Assembly (NCBI RefSeq): GCF_037645805.1
Contig: NZ_JBBEXE010000002.1
Coordinates: 124,001-188,000 of the forward strand
DNA from: Leptobacterium_A meishanense
Lineage (GTDB): Bacteria > Bacteroidota > Bacteroidia > Flavobacteriales > Flavobacteriaceae
Reading direction: 5' to 3'
DNA: 64,000 nt
The notes under the pieces are model-generated. The model saw nothing but the letters and a program-made list of their open reading frames with translations. It did no database searches and was not told where the DNA came from. Shown here piece by piece: positions 1 to 8,018 of the stretch; positions within the stretch are counted from its first letter, which is position 1; every line of letters begins with the position of its first letter. The position numbers and the translations under genes were made by a program.

Positions 1-189
1 CTGGAACGTGCAGAAGCTGCAGAGGGGAAGAATGGAATCCAAAAGGTTAAAAAAGATGAGCGCAATATAAGCATGAGGCAGGAACATACTACCCACCTGC
101 CTGACGCCTTTGATATCCCCATCTATGCTATCTATAAACATTTACTCAAGCCCGAACGCGAACATTGGGATTTACCAATGACGCTGTAA
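1..189 (+). CDS. unknown phage protein, C-terminal 62 residues only
   Basis: Reading frame 1 is open from the first base and stops with TAA at 187-189. The visible C-terminus is charged in its first half and ends in an aromatic and proline-rich tail (HWDLPMTL). No motif identifies it. Its position before the portal-like gene would suit a packaging or head gene, but this is inference from order only. The 5' part is outside the window. Confidence 0.6.
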   Translation: MERAEAAEGKNGIQKVKKDERNISMRQEHTTHLPDAFDIPIYAIYKHLLKPEREHWDLPMTL

Positions 190-440
190 CTTAAACTTCA
201 TATTTCCTGAAAAAATCAACATGGCAATTGTCATTTTTCAAAGGATGCGGCGTAGTTTTGCTTCAAAAAATAGATTTTAAAGGATTTTTTTTGATTTTAA
301 TTAATTGATAATAAACAAGTTGAGTTTTTAAAAATGAGATTAGGCTATTAAAAACAGCACAAAAAGGCAGCATAAACCTTGTTTTTGATGAAAAACTACC
401 CTGAATTATGGAGTTTTATAAAGTTTTTTCTTGGATTATA
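190..440. other. AT-rich intergenic region, no gene seen
   Basis: This 251-bp stretch between the unknown C-terminus and the coiled-coil microprotein holds no convincing reading frame. A weak dyad at 221-234 (ATGGC AATT GTCAT) followed by five T residues could terminate the leftmost gene. Nothing else was recognised. Confidence 0.5.
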
Positions 441-581
441 TTAATACTCAAGGTTGTTGAGTTTTATGATTCTATCTATGTTCATGGCGATTAGTTTAAT
501 TTTTTTATTGGCATATTCTAATTCAGATTTTACTTCTTCAACTTCATCCTCCAGTTTCTTTATTTTTTTTTCAAAATCCAT
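441..581 (-). CDS. 46-aa coiled-coil microprotein coupled to XRE regulator
   Basis: An ATG at 581-579 opens a 46-codon frame ending at a TAA at 443-441. The start shares a base with the stop of the upstream XRE gene (TAATG), so the two are probably translationally coupled. The product is highly charged (MDFEKKIKKLEDEVEEVKSE at the start) with leucine, valine and isoleucine at heptad-like spacing, consistent with a short coiled coil. It has no cysteine, transmembrane segment or signal peptide. It could bind the XRE partner as a dimerising or anti-repressor partner. No named family was recognised. Confidence 0.6.
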   Translation of the reverse strand: MDFEKKIKKLEDEVEEVKSELEYANKKIKLIAMNIDRIIKLNNLEY

Positions 582-793
582 TAGTAATCGTTTACATTTT
601 CATTCAATAGAAAGTCGTTTGTAATATTTGGGAAGGCTCTTTTTATTTTTATAAGAAATTGGTACGAAGGGTAATATCGTCCGATAAGCAACTCGCTTAT
701 ATATGATCGGGAACAATTTAGCCGTTCAGCCATTTGAGACTGATTAAGTTCTTCTTTTTCTATAATCACCTTCATTTTCTTTTCAAACTTCAT
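581..793 (-). CDS. small XRE-family helix-turn-helix regulator
   Basis: The 70-aa product is essentially a single DNA-binding domain. Residues 17-40 form the helix-turn-helix (NQSQMAERLNCSRSYISELL), followed by helices typical of Cro/CI-type repressors. It has no C-terminal oligomerisation or peptidase domain, so it is more Cro-like than LexA-like. It is the only minus-strand gene pair in the left part of the prophage, inserted against the late genes, and may set the lysis or lysogeny choice or control a local cargo. A -7-like box (TATCTTTC) lies just before its start codon, so the leader would be very short. Confidence 0.82.
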   Translation of the reverse strand: MKFEKKMKVIIEKEELNQSQMAERLNCSRSYISELLIGRYYPSYQFLIKIKRAFPNITNDFLLNENVNDY

Positions 794-982
794 AATTGAA
801 AGATACGAACCTATGCTGGCTCATAATAGTTATAATCGTTAACAGGAATGAAAAATTCGTTGAAAATTACGTAAAAACCATAATTAATTTACTGTTAATA
901 TGCAACTATTTAGAAATCAATTACTTTCGATTTACCGAACAAATTATACATTATATTAGCCACCGAAATAAAGCCTGAATCT

Positions 983-1228
983 ATGAGTAAGATAAAAATA
1001 GAGTCCCAAATTGCTGATACACTTATTCGGTTTAAAGATATAATGGAGCGGCATACAGCTTCACAACGGCTGATTCATGATGCGATTTTACGGATAGAAG
1101 AAGACACGCTTACTGCCGAAGAAATTAAAATTACTAAGGATATTCTGCATGCCTGCCTTTCATTATCCTTTATTTTAAAAGAGAACGAAAGAGAAGTTGA
1201 AACCTTTATGAACTATCACGATCATTGA
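983..1228 (+). CDS. small hypothetical phage protein
   Basis: The product has 81 residues, is predicted mostly helical and is acidic in the middle (RIEEDTLTAEEIKITKDI). It has no transmembrane segment, no cysteine pair and no recognised motif. It begins the plus-strand block of this part of the prophage and is followed 25 bp later by a good intrinsic terminator, so it is probably a separate transcription unit from the late genes. An upstream TATATTAG at about 950 is a possible but imperfect -7 box. The function is unknown. Confidence 0.6.
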   Translation: MSKIKIESQIADTLIRFKDIMERHTASQRLIHDAILRIEEDTLTAEEIKITKDILHACLSLSFILKENEREVETFMNYHDH

Positions 1229-1252
1229 AAGCATTATTTTAGTTTTCTTTTC

Positions 1253-1276
1253 GCCCGTTATTAATGGGCTTTTTTA
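1253..1276 (+). terminator. intrinsic terminator after the small phage gene
   Basis: A 7-bp stem (GCCCGTT pairing with AATGGGC, one G-T pair) with a three-base loop is followed directly by seven T residues. It sits 25 bp after the stop at 1228 and just before the first 14-bp repeat element, so it isolates the late-gene unit. Confidence 0.8.
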
Positions 1277-1277
1277 T

Positions 1278-1313
1278 TGTCCTATTTTAAAAACTCTTAT
1301 GCTCCGAATTTAG
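1278..1313 (+). promoter_or_regulatory. putative phage late promoter, copy 1
   Basis: The 14-mer TGTCCTATTTTAAA at 1278-1291 is followed 28 bp from its start by GAATTTAG (1306-1313), a partial match to the TAnnTTTG -7 box. The next start codon is ATG 1318. The same 14-mer recurs at 3945 and 10044 with the same spacing to a -7-like box. The exact sharing is seen directly; the promoter role is inferred. Confidence 0.55.
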
Positions 1314-1317
1314 CAAT

Positions 1318-1653
1318 ATGAAAAAAGCAATTTCTTTAAACGGAGCCATTGCTATTATTGATAAAGTAGACGGGGCAGGAAAGGCGGTTCCTTTTGATAT
1401 TGCCTTCCGGTCGTTGCAAAGAAATTCCAAAACCGGTGGAAAATTTTATGAATACAAACAGGCAAGGAAGTTTCGTTCCGAAAAAAGCAACAAACATCTC
1501 AGCATAAAAACTGTTCAGACGGCGGAGATTATAAAGCGGAACCCTAATCACTTTCATAACCGGACGCGAAATTTAGTCTTGCAAAACGGAGACATAAAAA
1601 AAATTCATATTCGGTTAATTATATCCATTAACGGCCAAAAAGTTATTTATTGA
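1318..1653 (+). CDS. hypothetical basic phage protein upstream of portal
   Basis: The 111-aa product is strongly basic, with many lysines and arginines between residues 30 and 70 (for example YKQARKFRSEKSNKH). Its N-terminus reads MKKAISLNGAIAIIDKV. It carries no recognised domain. Its TGA stop at 1651-1653 shares a base with the ATG of the portal-like gene (TGATG), pointing to coupled translation, so it likely belongs to the virion or its assembly. It lies immediately after the first 14-bp repeat element. The function is unknown. Confidence 0.65.
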   Translation: MKKAISLNGAIAIIDKVDGAGKAVPFDIAFRSLQRNSKTGGKFYEYKQARKFRSEKSNKHLSIKTVQTAEIIKRNPNHFHNRTRNLVLQNGDIKKIHIRLIISINGQKVIY

Positions 1654-2999
1654 TGAGTACAGTATTTCATGGAGATATTGCAATTACAGGACAGAATACA
1701 AAAGCGCTGGTTTCTTTTTCTTCTGCTAAAAGTACGGATAGTAATGTAACGAGTGTGCTTTTGCATACGGAGGAGAGTACGGGCAAAATTGCTGCCTGGG
1801 GGAAAAATAATGATTTTCCTCAGAAGTTGCTAAAAAAAATCAGGCTCAATGGTGCTGCGCTTTCCGGTCTTCGCGTTTCACGTAAAGCGCATTATGGTTC
1901 CGGGTTTATTCTCGCCGAGGAGAAGTACGAAGATGGTAAACGCAGTATAGTTCCAAAGAGCATTAATGAGTTTTCCTATATCAAAACATTTTGGGTTAAG
2001 AACCAAATGAAACGTTTTTGGAAAGAAACCATTACTGATTTGGAATATTTTGCGATTGCTTTTCCTGAGTATGTCTTGTCAAAGGATTTTAAAACCATCA
2101 ACCGGATCAAGCGCCAGAAAACTGCCGATTGCCGTTTTGAGGTTATGGACGATGGCACACGTTCTGTACAAAATGTCTATCTCTCTGCCAAATGGGCCGA
2201 GGGGGTTGATGCGGTATCGAAGTTTGTTTCGAAGGTTCCGTTGATAGATAGTTATTGGGGGGCAGAGGAAGTAAAAGAATATTGCAAAAAAAACAAGATA
2301 TATAATTTTATAAGGCCCATCTTTTATCCTTTAGTGGATGAGAATTATTATCCGAAGGCGGAATGGCATTCGGCGATTAATAGTGGTTGGTTGGATGTGG
2401 CCAACTCGATACCGAAATTTAAAAAAGCGTTTATTGAAAACCAGTTGAATGTTAAGTTTTTGATCGAGGTGTCGGAAGAGTATTTTGACCGAAAGTATAA
2501 AGAGGACTGGGTTTCTTTTACTGCGGAAAAACGGCAGGAGATACGGGTACAATTTGTGGAGGAGCTGGATGAGGCTTTACGTGACACTGCCAACGCGGGA
2601 AAAAGCATCATGTCTGTGGTGTATAAGGATGATAATGGGAACCCGTTGCCTGGGTTAAAGGTTACAGCTGTTGATAATAAGTTAAAGGACGGGGCGTACT
2701 TGCAGGATACATCTGCGGGTAATCAAGAAATTTTAACGGCTATTGGGGTTGACCCATCGTTGATTGGCGCAGGGATACCCGGTGGTAAATTGGGGGCCGG
2801 TTCCGGTTCGGATAAGCGCGAAGCATGGTTTATTTTATCAGCGCTTATGAAGACGAACAGGGAGACCACGCTGGAACCTTTTGAGTTTATTCAACAATAC
2901 AATGGCTGGCCGCCTGATCTTATTGGTGGCTTTGAAGATACGGTGTTAACAACCTTAGATAAGAATCCTACAGGAACCCAAAAAGCAGCGCAGTTATGA
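1653..2999 (+). CDS. probable phage portal protein
   Basis: The product has 448 residues. A TTG three bases upstream is possible, but ATG 1653 fits the coupled start better. It resembles portal-like proteins of Bacteroidetes phages: an N-terminal region with a W-G-x-x-N-x-[FM]-P segment (AWGKNNDFPQKLLKKI, about residues 48-63), a central region with YYPKAEW, and a C-terminal GAGSGSDKREAWFILSAL segment before FIQQYNGWPP. Portals form the dodecameric ring at the capsid vertex through which DNA enters and leaves and to which the tail joins. It overlaps the next gene by 4 bp. The family call rests on remembered similarity, so it is moderate. Confidence 0.62.
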   Translation: MSTVFHGDIAITGQNTKALVSFSSAKSTDSNVTSVLLHTEESTGKIAAWGKNNDFPQKLLKKIRLNGAALSGLRVSRKAHYGSGFILAEEKYEDGKRSIVPKSINEFSYIKTFWVKNQMKRFWKETITDLEYFAIAFPEYVLSKDFKTINRIKRQKTADCRFEVMDDGTRSVQNVYLSAKWAEGVDAVSKFVSKVPLIDSYWGAEEVKEYCKKNKIYNFIRPIFYPLVDENYYPKAEWHSAINSGWLDVANSIPKFKKAFIENQLNVKFLIEVSEEYFDRKYKEDWVSFTAEKRQEIRVQFVEELDEALRDTANAGKSIMSVVYKDDNGNPLPGLKVTAVDNKLKDGAYLQDTSAGNQEILTAIGVDPSLIGAGIPGGKLGAGSGSDKREAWFILSALMKTNRETTLEPFEFIQQYNGWPPDLIGGFEDTVLTTLDKNPTGTQKAAQL

Positions 3000-3940
3000 T
3001 TATAAAAGATACGGCCACCCTCCGGAAGTTTTTGTCGGTCAATGGTTCAGTTGACCATGATAATGTTGCCCCTTATTTGATAAAAGCCGAACGAACTTTT
3101 TTGAAGCCGCTTATCGGGGCCGCCCAGTTAGCTGTTTTTGACGAGGCGGTTACCGACGCTATTGTTAAGGGGGCACAGGAATTGGCACAGGAAGCGGTAG
3201 CTAATTATGGATATTATTTGTATCTGCCTATCGGGGCCGTACAAATAACCGATAGTGGAATTCATGTAATGGAAAATGAGCAAACCCGCCCGGCTTCTGA
3301 TAAGCAGTTTAAGGAGTTGCAACGTTCCTTTAAAGTAGCCGCGCATGAGGCTTTGGATGAGCTCTTGGCTTTTATGGAGTTGAGCGCTGATAAATTTACT
3401 GAGTGGTTTCAATCGGAAAGTTATACGGTTTATAAAGATTTACTGGTTAACAAAACATCCACCTTCAATACTTATTACCATATATTTAACAGCCGGCAGA
3501 CGTTTGTGGCTCTGCGGCCTACTATTAAAGTGGTAGAAGACCAATTTATAAAACCTGTTATTGGCGAGGGACTGCTTGCTGCGTTAAAAACCAATCAGAG
3601 TAACACATACCGAAAAGAAGTGAAGAAATTGCTGCAGCAGTCTGTTGTAGCTTTTACGATTATGAAGACCGTGGATAACGGGCTGTTTGTATTGGATGCA
3701 AAGGGAATACACCTTCGCTTCGATGAGCTTCCGTATGAAAAGACAATAACCAACCTGAACCTTAAGATTAATGACTTCTTAATTCGTACCAAAGCCAATA
3801 AACAGGTTGAAGGTGAGGAATATTTAAAAATGGTGTTGCAAATTATAAAAGAGCAACCGGCAGAATTTACAGAATATGTGGAAAAAGTTGCCCCCAATTA
3901 TATAAACCTAACCAAAACAAAATCTATTGTAGGGCTATAA
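2996..3940 (+). CDS. phage protein with internal duplication, possible DUF6712-like
   Basis: The product has 314 residues and overlaps the portal-like gene by 4 bp. It seems built from two related halves: residues 28-41 (LIKAERTFLKPLIG) and 176-190 (TIKVVEDQFIKPVIG) share the pattern IK-x(5-6)-F-[IL]-KP-[LV]-IG. Both halves are rich in helices. In Bacteroidetes phages a protein of this size often follows the portal gene and would suit a head-tail connector role, but that is inference from order. It is followed by a second copy of the 14-bp element. The name DUF6712 is from memory and unverified. Confidence 0.6.
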   Translation: MIIKDTATLRKFLSVNGSVDHDNVAPYLIKAERTFLKPLIGAAQLAVFDEAVTDAIVKGAQELAQEAVANYGYYLYLPIGAVQITDSGIHVMENEQTRPASDKQFKELQRSFKVAAHEALDELLAFMELSADKFTEWFQSESYTVYKDLLVNKTSTFNTYYHIFNSRQTFVALRPTIKVVEDQFIKPVIGEGLLAALKTNQSNTYRKEVKKLLQQSVVAFTIMKTVDNGLFVLDAKGIHLRFDELPYEKTITNLNLKINDFLIRTKANKQVEGEEYLKMVLQIIKEQPAEFTEYVEKVAPNYINLTKTKSIVGL

Positions 3941-3944
3941 ATAC

Positions 3945-3980
3945 TGTCCTATTTTAAAAATAAAAGGCAACGGATATTTG
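3945..3980 (+). promoter_or_regulatory. putative phage late promoter, copy 2
   Basis: TGTCCTATTTTAAA at 3945-3958 is followed 28 bp from its start by GATATTTG (3973-3980), seven of eight bases matching TAnnTTTG. The next start codon is ATG 3985, so the transcript leader would be very short or start at the codon. This is the best -7 match of the three copies. Confidence 0.6.
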
Positions 3981-3984
3981 AATC

Positions 3985-4101
3985 ATGATACGAATTTTTA
4001 GTGTGTTGCAGCAAGGGGTTAACAATGTAGTCGCTTTTTTTACATGCGATTCGGAAACCATTACCTGTGATCGCGAAGACATAACCTGTGATATTGATTA
4101 A
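3985..4101 (+). CDS. 38-aa phage microprotein with TCD heptad repeats
   Basis: A 39-codon frame opens at ATG 3985 and ends with TAA 4099-4101, two bases before the next ATG. The C-terminal half is a tandem repeat of about seven residues: TCDSETI, TCDREDI, TCDID (residues 20-38). The N-terminal half is hydrophobic (IRIFSVLQQGVNNVVAFF). Regular Cys-Asp pairs could bind metal or make disulfides in the virion. Tight packing between a promoter-like element and the next gene supports expression. The role is unknown. Confidence 0.62.
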   Translation: MIRIFSVLQQGVNNVVAFFTCDSETITCDREDITCDID

Positions 4102-4103
4102 CT

Positions 4104-4721
4104 ATGGCATTTAACCCAACAATCGGCTTAGGATCAACCCCCAACGATGGGCAGGGCGCCGGCTTGCGTACCAATATGGGCAAGTTGATAGAGAATGATA
4201 ACTATTTGAAAGCCCAGGTTGATGCGTTTGCCAACAGTACGCCAGGAGTTGTGAGCAATGGCTCAATTACTCAATTGACACCATTGGATGCTAGATTTTT
4301 TAATAACGTTGAGTCTGTTGGAGCTATAAAGATTACATTGCCGCAATCATACACGTCTACAAGGATTACGTTGTTTATCAGCATATTCGACAGAGAATCA
4401 AGTGAGTCTGTGGAATTAATAATTTCGGGTTATAATTATCTTGCTAATTCAGAATGGCTTTTTACAACTGTTCAAGTTCTTGCTTCTTTAGCTGATAGAA
4501 ATTATCCAGTAAGGTTTGGACATGATGGATCTAAGTGTTGTATATATATTGGTGAATTGAACAGCAGTTGGAACCCTACAGTTGTGGTTACTAAAGGCAT
4601 TTTTTCTTTTAATAGTAACAGTTCTGATAAATGGTTAACGGGTTGGAATATTTCATTAGAAACCAATTCTTTTCAAAATGTAACACAGATAAAAACTAAC
4701 AATTTAATTGTAGCACAATGA
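4104..4721 (+). CDS. putative phage tail fibre or virion decoration protein
   Basis: The product has 205 residues. The N-terminus (GLGSTPNDGQGAGLRTNMGK, about residues 8-27, then LIENDNYLKAQVDAF) resembles the short N-terminal attachment segments of phage fibre proteins that carry a phrase like GxGLRTxxxKxNxN. The rest is rich in Ser, Asn, Thr and short hydrophobic strands, consistent with a beta-rich receptor-binding or decoration domain. It has no signal peptide. It overlaps the next gene by 4 bp (ATGA at 4718-4721). Fibre assignment is by composition and position only. Confidence 0.5.
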   Translation: MAFNPTIGLGSTPNDGQGAGLRTNMGKLIENDNYLKAQVDAFANSTPGVVSNGSITQLTPLDARFFNNVESVGAIKITLPQSYTSTRITLFISIFDRESSESVELIISGYNYLANSEWLFTTVQVLASLADRNYPVRFGHDGSKCCIYIGELNSSWNPTVVVTKGIFSFNSNSSDKWLTGWNISLETNSFQNVTQIKTNNLIVAQ

Positions 4722-5254
4722 AATTTATAACATTACATAATAATTATTTAAACCCTATAAGTGGTCAAGCTTTTGAGAATGTATTTATCACAGACGGATT
4801 TTTAAAGGATGATCCTGATAATAAAAGATTAGAGGTTTCGCTTCGGCTCCAACACAAAAAATTGGTTTATGAAATTGATTTTTCGGGAGAAAATCCATCT
4901 AAAATTCAGGTAGAAAAAACGGAAACCATTGCAGAGACTGTGTTGGTTTTTGATTCGTTTGAACGCCCTACTATGGTAACTATTGACAATAATCAAGTGA
5001 ATTTATTTCAATATTTAGAAGGAGGGGGACAATTACAAGGAGATGAAGAGATACTAGTTGGCTATCCAACCTATGCTTCCGCACAAAAATACTTTGTGAA
5101 AGACAATTTGGGAGATAAACTTATAATTAACCCTGCTTTAGAAGCTTTATATCAAAAGCTGGCAACACTTTTCATTTTAGAAGGAAAAGATAAAAATGGA
5201 CGGCCTATTGGTTTTTTTGGAGAAAATATAGGGGTTCAGTTCAATTTTGAATAA
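4718..5254 (+). CDS. hypothetical phage protein, possibly fibre-associated
   Basis: The product has 178 residues and is predicted to alternate beta strands with short loops. A segment LYQKLATLFILEGKDKNGRPIG near the C-terminus follows a low-complexity GGGQLQGDEE stretch. No enzyme motif or membrane segment was seen. Overlap with the preceding fibre-like gene and one-base spacing to the holin-like gene place it in the same late transcript. It could be a second fibre component or chaperone; neither can be shown from the sequence. Confidence 0.55.
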   Translation: MKFITLHNNYLNPISGQAFENVFITDGFLKDDPDNKRLEVSLRLQHKKLVYEIDFSGENPSKIQVEKTETIAETVLVFDSFERPTMVTIDNNQVNLFQYLEGGGQLQGDEEILVGYPTYASAQKYFVKDNLGDKLIINPALEALYQKLATLFILEGKDKNGRPIGFFGENIGVQFNFE

Positions 5255-5255
5255 T

Positions 5256-5573
5256 ATGGAGCAATGGCTTTTGGATAATATGTTTTCTATTATAACTGCT
5301 TTATTTGGAGGCGGTTCTTTTTTTGCCTACATAACAGAGCGCAAAAAACGAAAAATAGAAGAGAAACAATTAACTGCTGATGCGCTGTCAAAGATGCAGG
5401 AAGCTTACGATAAGTTTATGGAAGATTCGCTGATTCGGTATAAAGATTTGCGGGAGGAAATAGATGATTTAAAAAAGAAATTAGTCGATGTTAAAACTCA
5501 ATTGAACAATGAAAAAAGAAAAAATAGTCTTTTAAAAAATGAATTTGAGAACTATAAAAAAAAACATTCATGA
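5256..5573 (+). CDS. holin-like small membrane protein with coiled coil
   Basis: The product has 105 residues from ATG 5256; an upstream TTG overlapping the previous stop is less likely. One hydrophobic helix (about residues 7-26, ending GGGSFFAYI) is followed by a basic turn (ERKKRKIEEK) and a long charged coiled coil to the end. It overlaps the muramidase gene by 4 bp. A single-helix protein directly before the endolysin suggests a holin or a regulator of lysis. The coiled-coil tail is longer than in many holins, so a structural role is also possible. Confidence 0.5.
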   Translation: MEQWLLDNMFSIITALFGGGSFFAYITERKKRKIEEKQLTADALSKMQEAYDKFMEDSLIRYKDLREEIDDLKKKLVDVKTQLNNEKRKNSLLKNEFENYKKKHS

Positions 5574-6136
5574 AAAGAATAACGGAACAGGACTATATAA
5601 GAGCTGCTCAAATTTTGGATTGTGAAGTGGCCGTAATAAAGGCCGTTGCTGATGTGGAAAGCCGGGGGAGTGGTTTTAATCGTGATGGTACACCCAAAAC
5701 ACTTTTTGAAGGGCACTGGTTTCATAAATTCACAGATGGAAAGTTTACAGGAATATGGAAATACAGATCGATTTCTTATCCTCGCTGGACAAGAGTTTTT
5801 TATGGAAATCAAACTATTGAAAAGAAGCGATTGTCTTTAGCAGCTTCCTTAGACAGGGAGGCAGCATTGAAAAGTTGTTCCTGGGGGAAGTTTCAAATCA
5901 TGGGATTTAATTATGATAAATGCGGGTTCCGCACGGTACAGGAATTTGTGAATGCCATGTATGAAAGTGAGGGGGCGCAGCTTCAGGCGTTTGTTAATTA
6001 TATAAAGAACCGTAGGCTAGATGATGAGTTGAGGGATAAAAACTGGTCAAGGTTTGCCTATTACTATAATGGCAGTGGATACCGCGCCAACAAGTATGAT
6101 GTGAAGTTGGAAAAAGCCTATTTAAAGTACTTATAA
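5570..6136 (+). CDS. phage endolysin, N-acetylmuramidase family
   Basis: The product has 188 residues and matches the N-acetylmuramidase domain family (PF11860, formerly DUF3380) from memory. Typical parts are the N-terminal DVESRGSGF with the catalytic-type glutamate (E27 region), LFEGHWFHKF, the SWGKFQIMGFN core near residues 104-114, and a C-terminal NGSGYRANKYDVKL. It would cleave the glycan strands of host peptidoglycan at lysis. It has no signal peptide, so export probably depends on a holin, which fits the membrane protein encoded just upstream with a 4-bp overlap. Confidence 0.85.
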   Translation: MKRITEQDYIRAAQILDCEVAVIKAVADVESRGSGFNRDGTPKTLFEGHWFHKFTDGKFTGIWKYRSISYPRWTRVFYGNQTIEKKRLSLAASLDREAALKSCSWGKFQIMGFNYDKCGFRTVQEFVNAMYESEGAQLQAFVNYIKNRRLDDELRDKNWSRFAYYYNGSGYRANKYDVKLEKAYLKYL

Positions 6137-6145
6137 AAAGAAGCT

Positions 6146-6763
6146 ATGAAGCAATTATTTGGCATTGATAATCTTAAAACATATTTAATAGTTGTGGCTG
6201 CTATGGTAGCTATATGGTTTTTTAAGGATTACCGGTTTCAAAAGGAGGAAAATAAACGCCAGTCTGAAAATATAGAGAGTATTCGTATGATGGACAGCCT
6301 TCGTTTTGCAGCCCAAACATATACTAAAAAGGAACTGGACGAATATCTTGAATACAACCGACAGGATTTGCAGGCGTTTTTAAAACAGCACAATATAGCC
6401 ACCAGACGCATAGAACAGATTATTACGCAACAGTTGAATTACAGGGACACCACTATCCGGAATGTTAATCTACAGCCGATACTGGATGCGATAAAGAAAG
6501 AGAAGGCTGTTAAAGTGCCTGTGGTTGATAGTACCAGTTGTATGATCATTAAAGGGTATGTAGCCTTTGAAAATGACACACTTAGTTTGAATATTACTGA
6601 TCGGAAATTCAAAAACAAAAGCGATGTAATGGCTTATTGGGAGCGCAATAAGTGGAGTTTTTTAGGAATTAAAACCCGTCTGTTTGGCCGCAAAAAGGCA
6701 ACGGTTATTATAAAGGATGATTGTGGGCGGACTGAAACTTTTGTAATTAATAAGAGAAAATGA
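6146..6763 (+). CDS. spanin-like phage membrane protein
   Basis: The product has 205 residues. An N-terminal transmembrane helix (about residues 12-26, YLIVVAAMVAIWFF) is followed by a long charged helical region (residues 30-110) and a small C-terminal domain that contains a short basic FLGIKTRLFGRKK segment. It lies directly after the endolysin, the position of inner-membrane spanin (Rz-like) genes, and has the right topology for one. No lipoprotein partner was found nested or adjacent, so the spanin role is a suggestion only. It overlaps the next gene by 4 bp. Confidence 0.5.
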   Translation: MKQLFGIDNLKTYLIVVAAMVAIWFFKDYRFQKEENKRQSENIESIRMMDSLRFAAQTYTKKELDEYLEYNRQDLQAFLKQHNIATRRIEQIITQQLNYRDTTIRNVNLQPILDAIKKEKAVKVPVVDSTSCMIIKGYVAFENDTLSLNITDRKFKNKSDVMAYWERNKWSFLGIKTRLFGRKKATVIIKDDCGRTETFVINKRK

Positions 6764-7503
6764 CCATTAACTTAACCATCCCTGAGCAATGGAATGATTT
6801 GAATGCGAGGCAGTTGAAAAAGATTGCCGGTTATTTTCATTCGGGCATATCGGGGGTATTGATGGATTGTTTGGTGTTTGTTGCTTTGTTGGATGTTCGT
6901 TGGTGGGAGTTGTGGAAAAAGTATAAAGCGCTTAAAACCATTAACCATGTGGGGCTTTCGGAATTGAAAAAGCATTATAGCTGGCTGCAAAACACTTTGA
7001 GCCTGACCACATTTATTCCGGCGATAAAAGCAAAAGGTAAAATTTTCCTGGCTCCGGCAGCCCGAATTACCAATTTAACAGTAGAGGAGTTTGCGGTGGC
7101 TGAGGATTTGTTCTTTGGGTGGTTCAATAGTAAAGACATTGAGTATCTGTATTACCTGGCGGCGGTACTGTATAGGGAGCCTGATAAAGATGGAAAGCGG
7201 ATGCCTTTTGATAAAACGGAACTGGATGCCCGCGCCAATGCTTTGCGCAAAACCGATAGGTGCACATTGTTGGCAATTTTATTGAGTTACCAGGGATGCA
7301 GGGCATATTTGACCGCGCAATTCCCTTTGGTGTTCCCGAAGCCTAAAGGGAATGTGAAATTGCCTAAAAGCAGTGGTTTTGGGAAGTTGGTATTGCATGC
7401 TTCGGGCGGTAAGTTTGGGACTCATAATGAAACTAAAAATACGAATGTATATACTTTTTTGGGGGAATTTGAGGAACAATTAAAGCGAAAACCGTATGCC
7501 TAG
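6760..7503 (+). CDS. hypothetical phage protein, possible tail-assembly role
   Basis: The product has 247 residues and is rich in aromatic residues (RWWELWKKYKAL near 45-56, EYLYYLAAVLYREP near 127-140). It starts MTINLTIPEQWNDLNARQLKK, a style seen in Bacteroidetes phage proteins encoded a few genes before the tape measure. It has no membrane segment. It overlaps both neighbours by 4 and 8 bp. Position would suit a tail assembly chaperone, but no frameshift signal or family feature was confirmed. Confidence 0.55.
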   Translation: MTINLTIPEQWNDLNARQLKKIAGYFHSGISGVLMDCLVFVALLDVRWWELWKKYKALKTINHVGLSELKKHYSWLQNTLSLTTFIPAIKAKGKIFLAPAARITNLTVEEFAVAEDLFFGWFNSKDIEYLYYLAAVLYREPDKDGKRMPFDKTELDARANALRKTDRCTLLAILLSYQGCRAYLTAQFPLVFPKPKGNVKLPKSSGFGKLVLHASGGKFGTHNETKNTNVYTFLGEFEEQLKRKPYA

Positions 7504-8014
7504 GGTATCTTTTTTGGATGTTATTAATTATTTGGAGCAGCTTGTGGCAAATCATGTGGATGTTAAAACGGCGTATCGTTGGAACGTATCGGAAATATCC
7601 GGCGCATTGCGCTCGGGTATTGAGCTACCCGTAATGCTTATTGATGCTGTAGAAACTCAAACCTTGGGCGATAATACTAAAACCCTGCATATTAATAGCA
7701 CCGCTTTTACCATATTAGGAAAACCCAATACACGTACAGGTAATTTAGACCAGTACGAGGCGCAAAACGAAACGCTGGATTACTGTCAGCAAATTTGTTT
7801 TGATTTAGAGCAACGCATCTTATATGATTCAGAAAATGTAAAGGACGCCAACGGTAATAAAAGCTGGTTATACGGATTGGTAGATAAGAACAGTTTTCAC
7901 CACTTTAAGGTAGGCCCGTTGTTTTCTGAGGGGCTTTATGGGTACCGATGTGAGCTATCTTTAAAGAACCAGGTGGGCATGGCGCCTGATGGGGCTAAGT
8001 GGGCAGACTTGTAA
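7496..8014 (+). CDS. hypothetical phage protein, possible tail completion protein
   Basis: The product has 172 residues and starts inside the end of the previous gene (8-bp overlap). It has a mixed alpha/beta profile with the segment HHFKVGPLFSEGLYGYRCEL near the C-terminus, of the kind seen in small head-tail or tail-terminator proteins. No catalytic motif was seen. It is the last gene before the AT-rich cargo cassette; the late genes resume at 10094. The function is inferred from position only. Confidence 0.55.
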   Translation: MPRVSFLDVINYLEQLVANHVDVKTAYRWNVSEISGALRSGIELPVMLIDAVETQTLGDNTKTLHINSTAFTILGKPNTRTGNLDQYEAQNETLDYCQQICFDLEQRILYDSENVKDANGNKSWLYGLVDKNSFHHFKVGPLFSEGLYGYRCELSLKNQVGMAPDGAKWADL

Positions 8015-8018
8015 AGCT

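Noticed and set aside
796..978. 60-codon open frame on the plus strand, possible hydrophobic peptide
   Set aside because: It is very AT-rich, starts within the regulator's control region and has no ribosome site or plausible protein composition.
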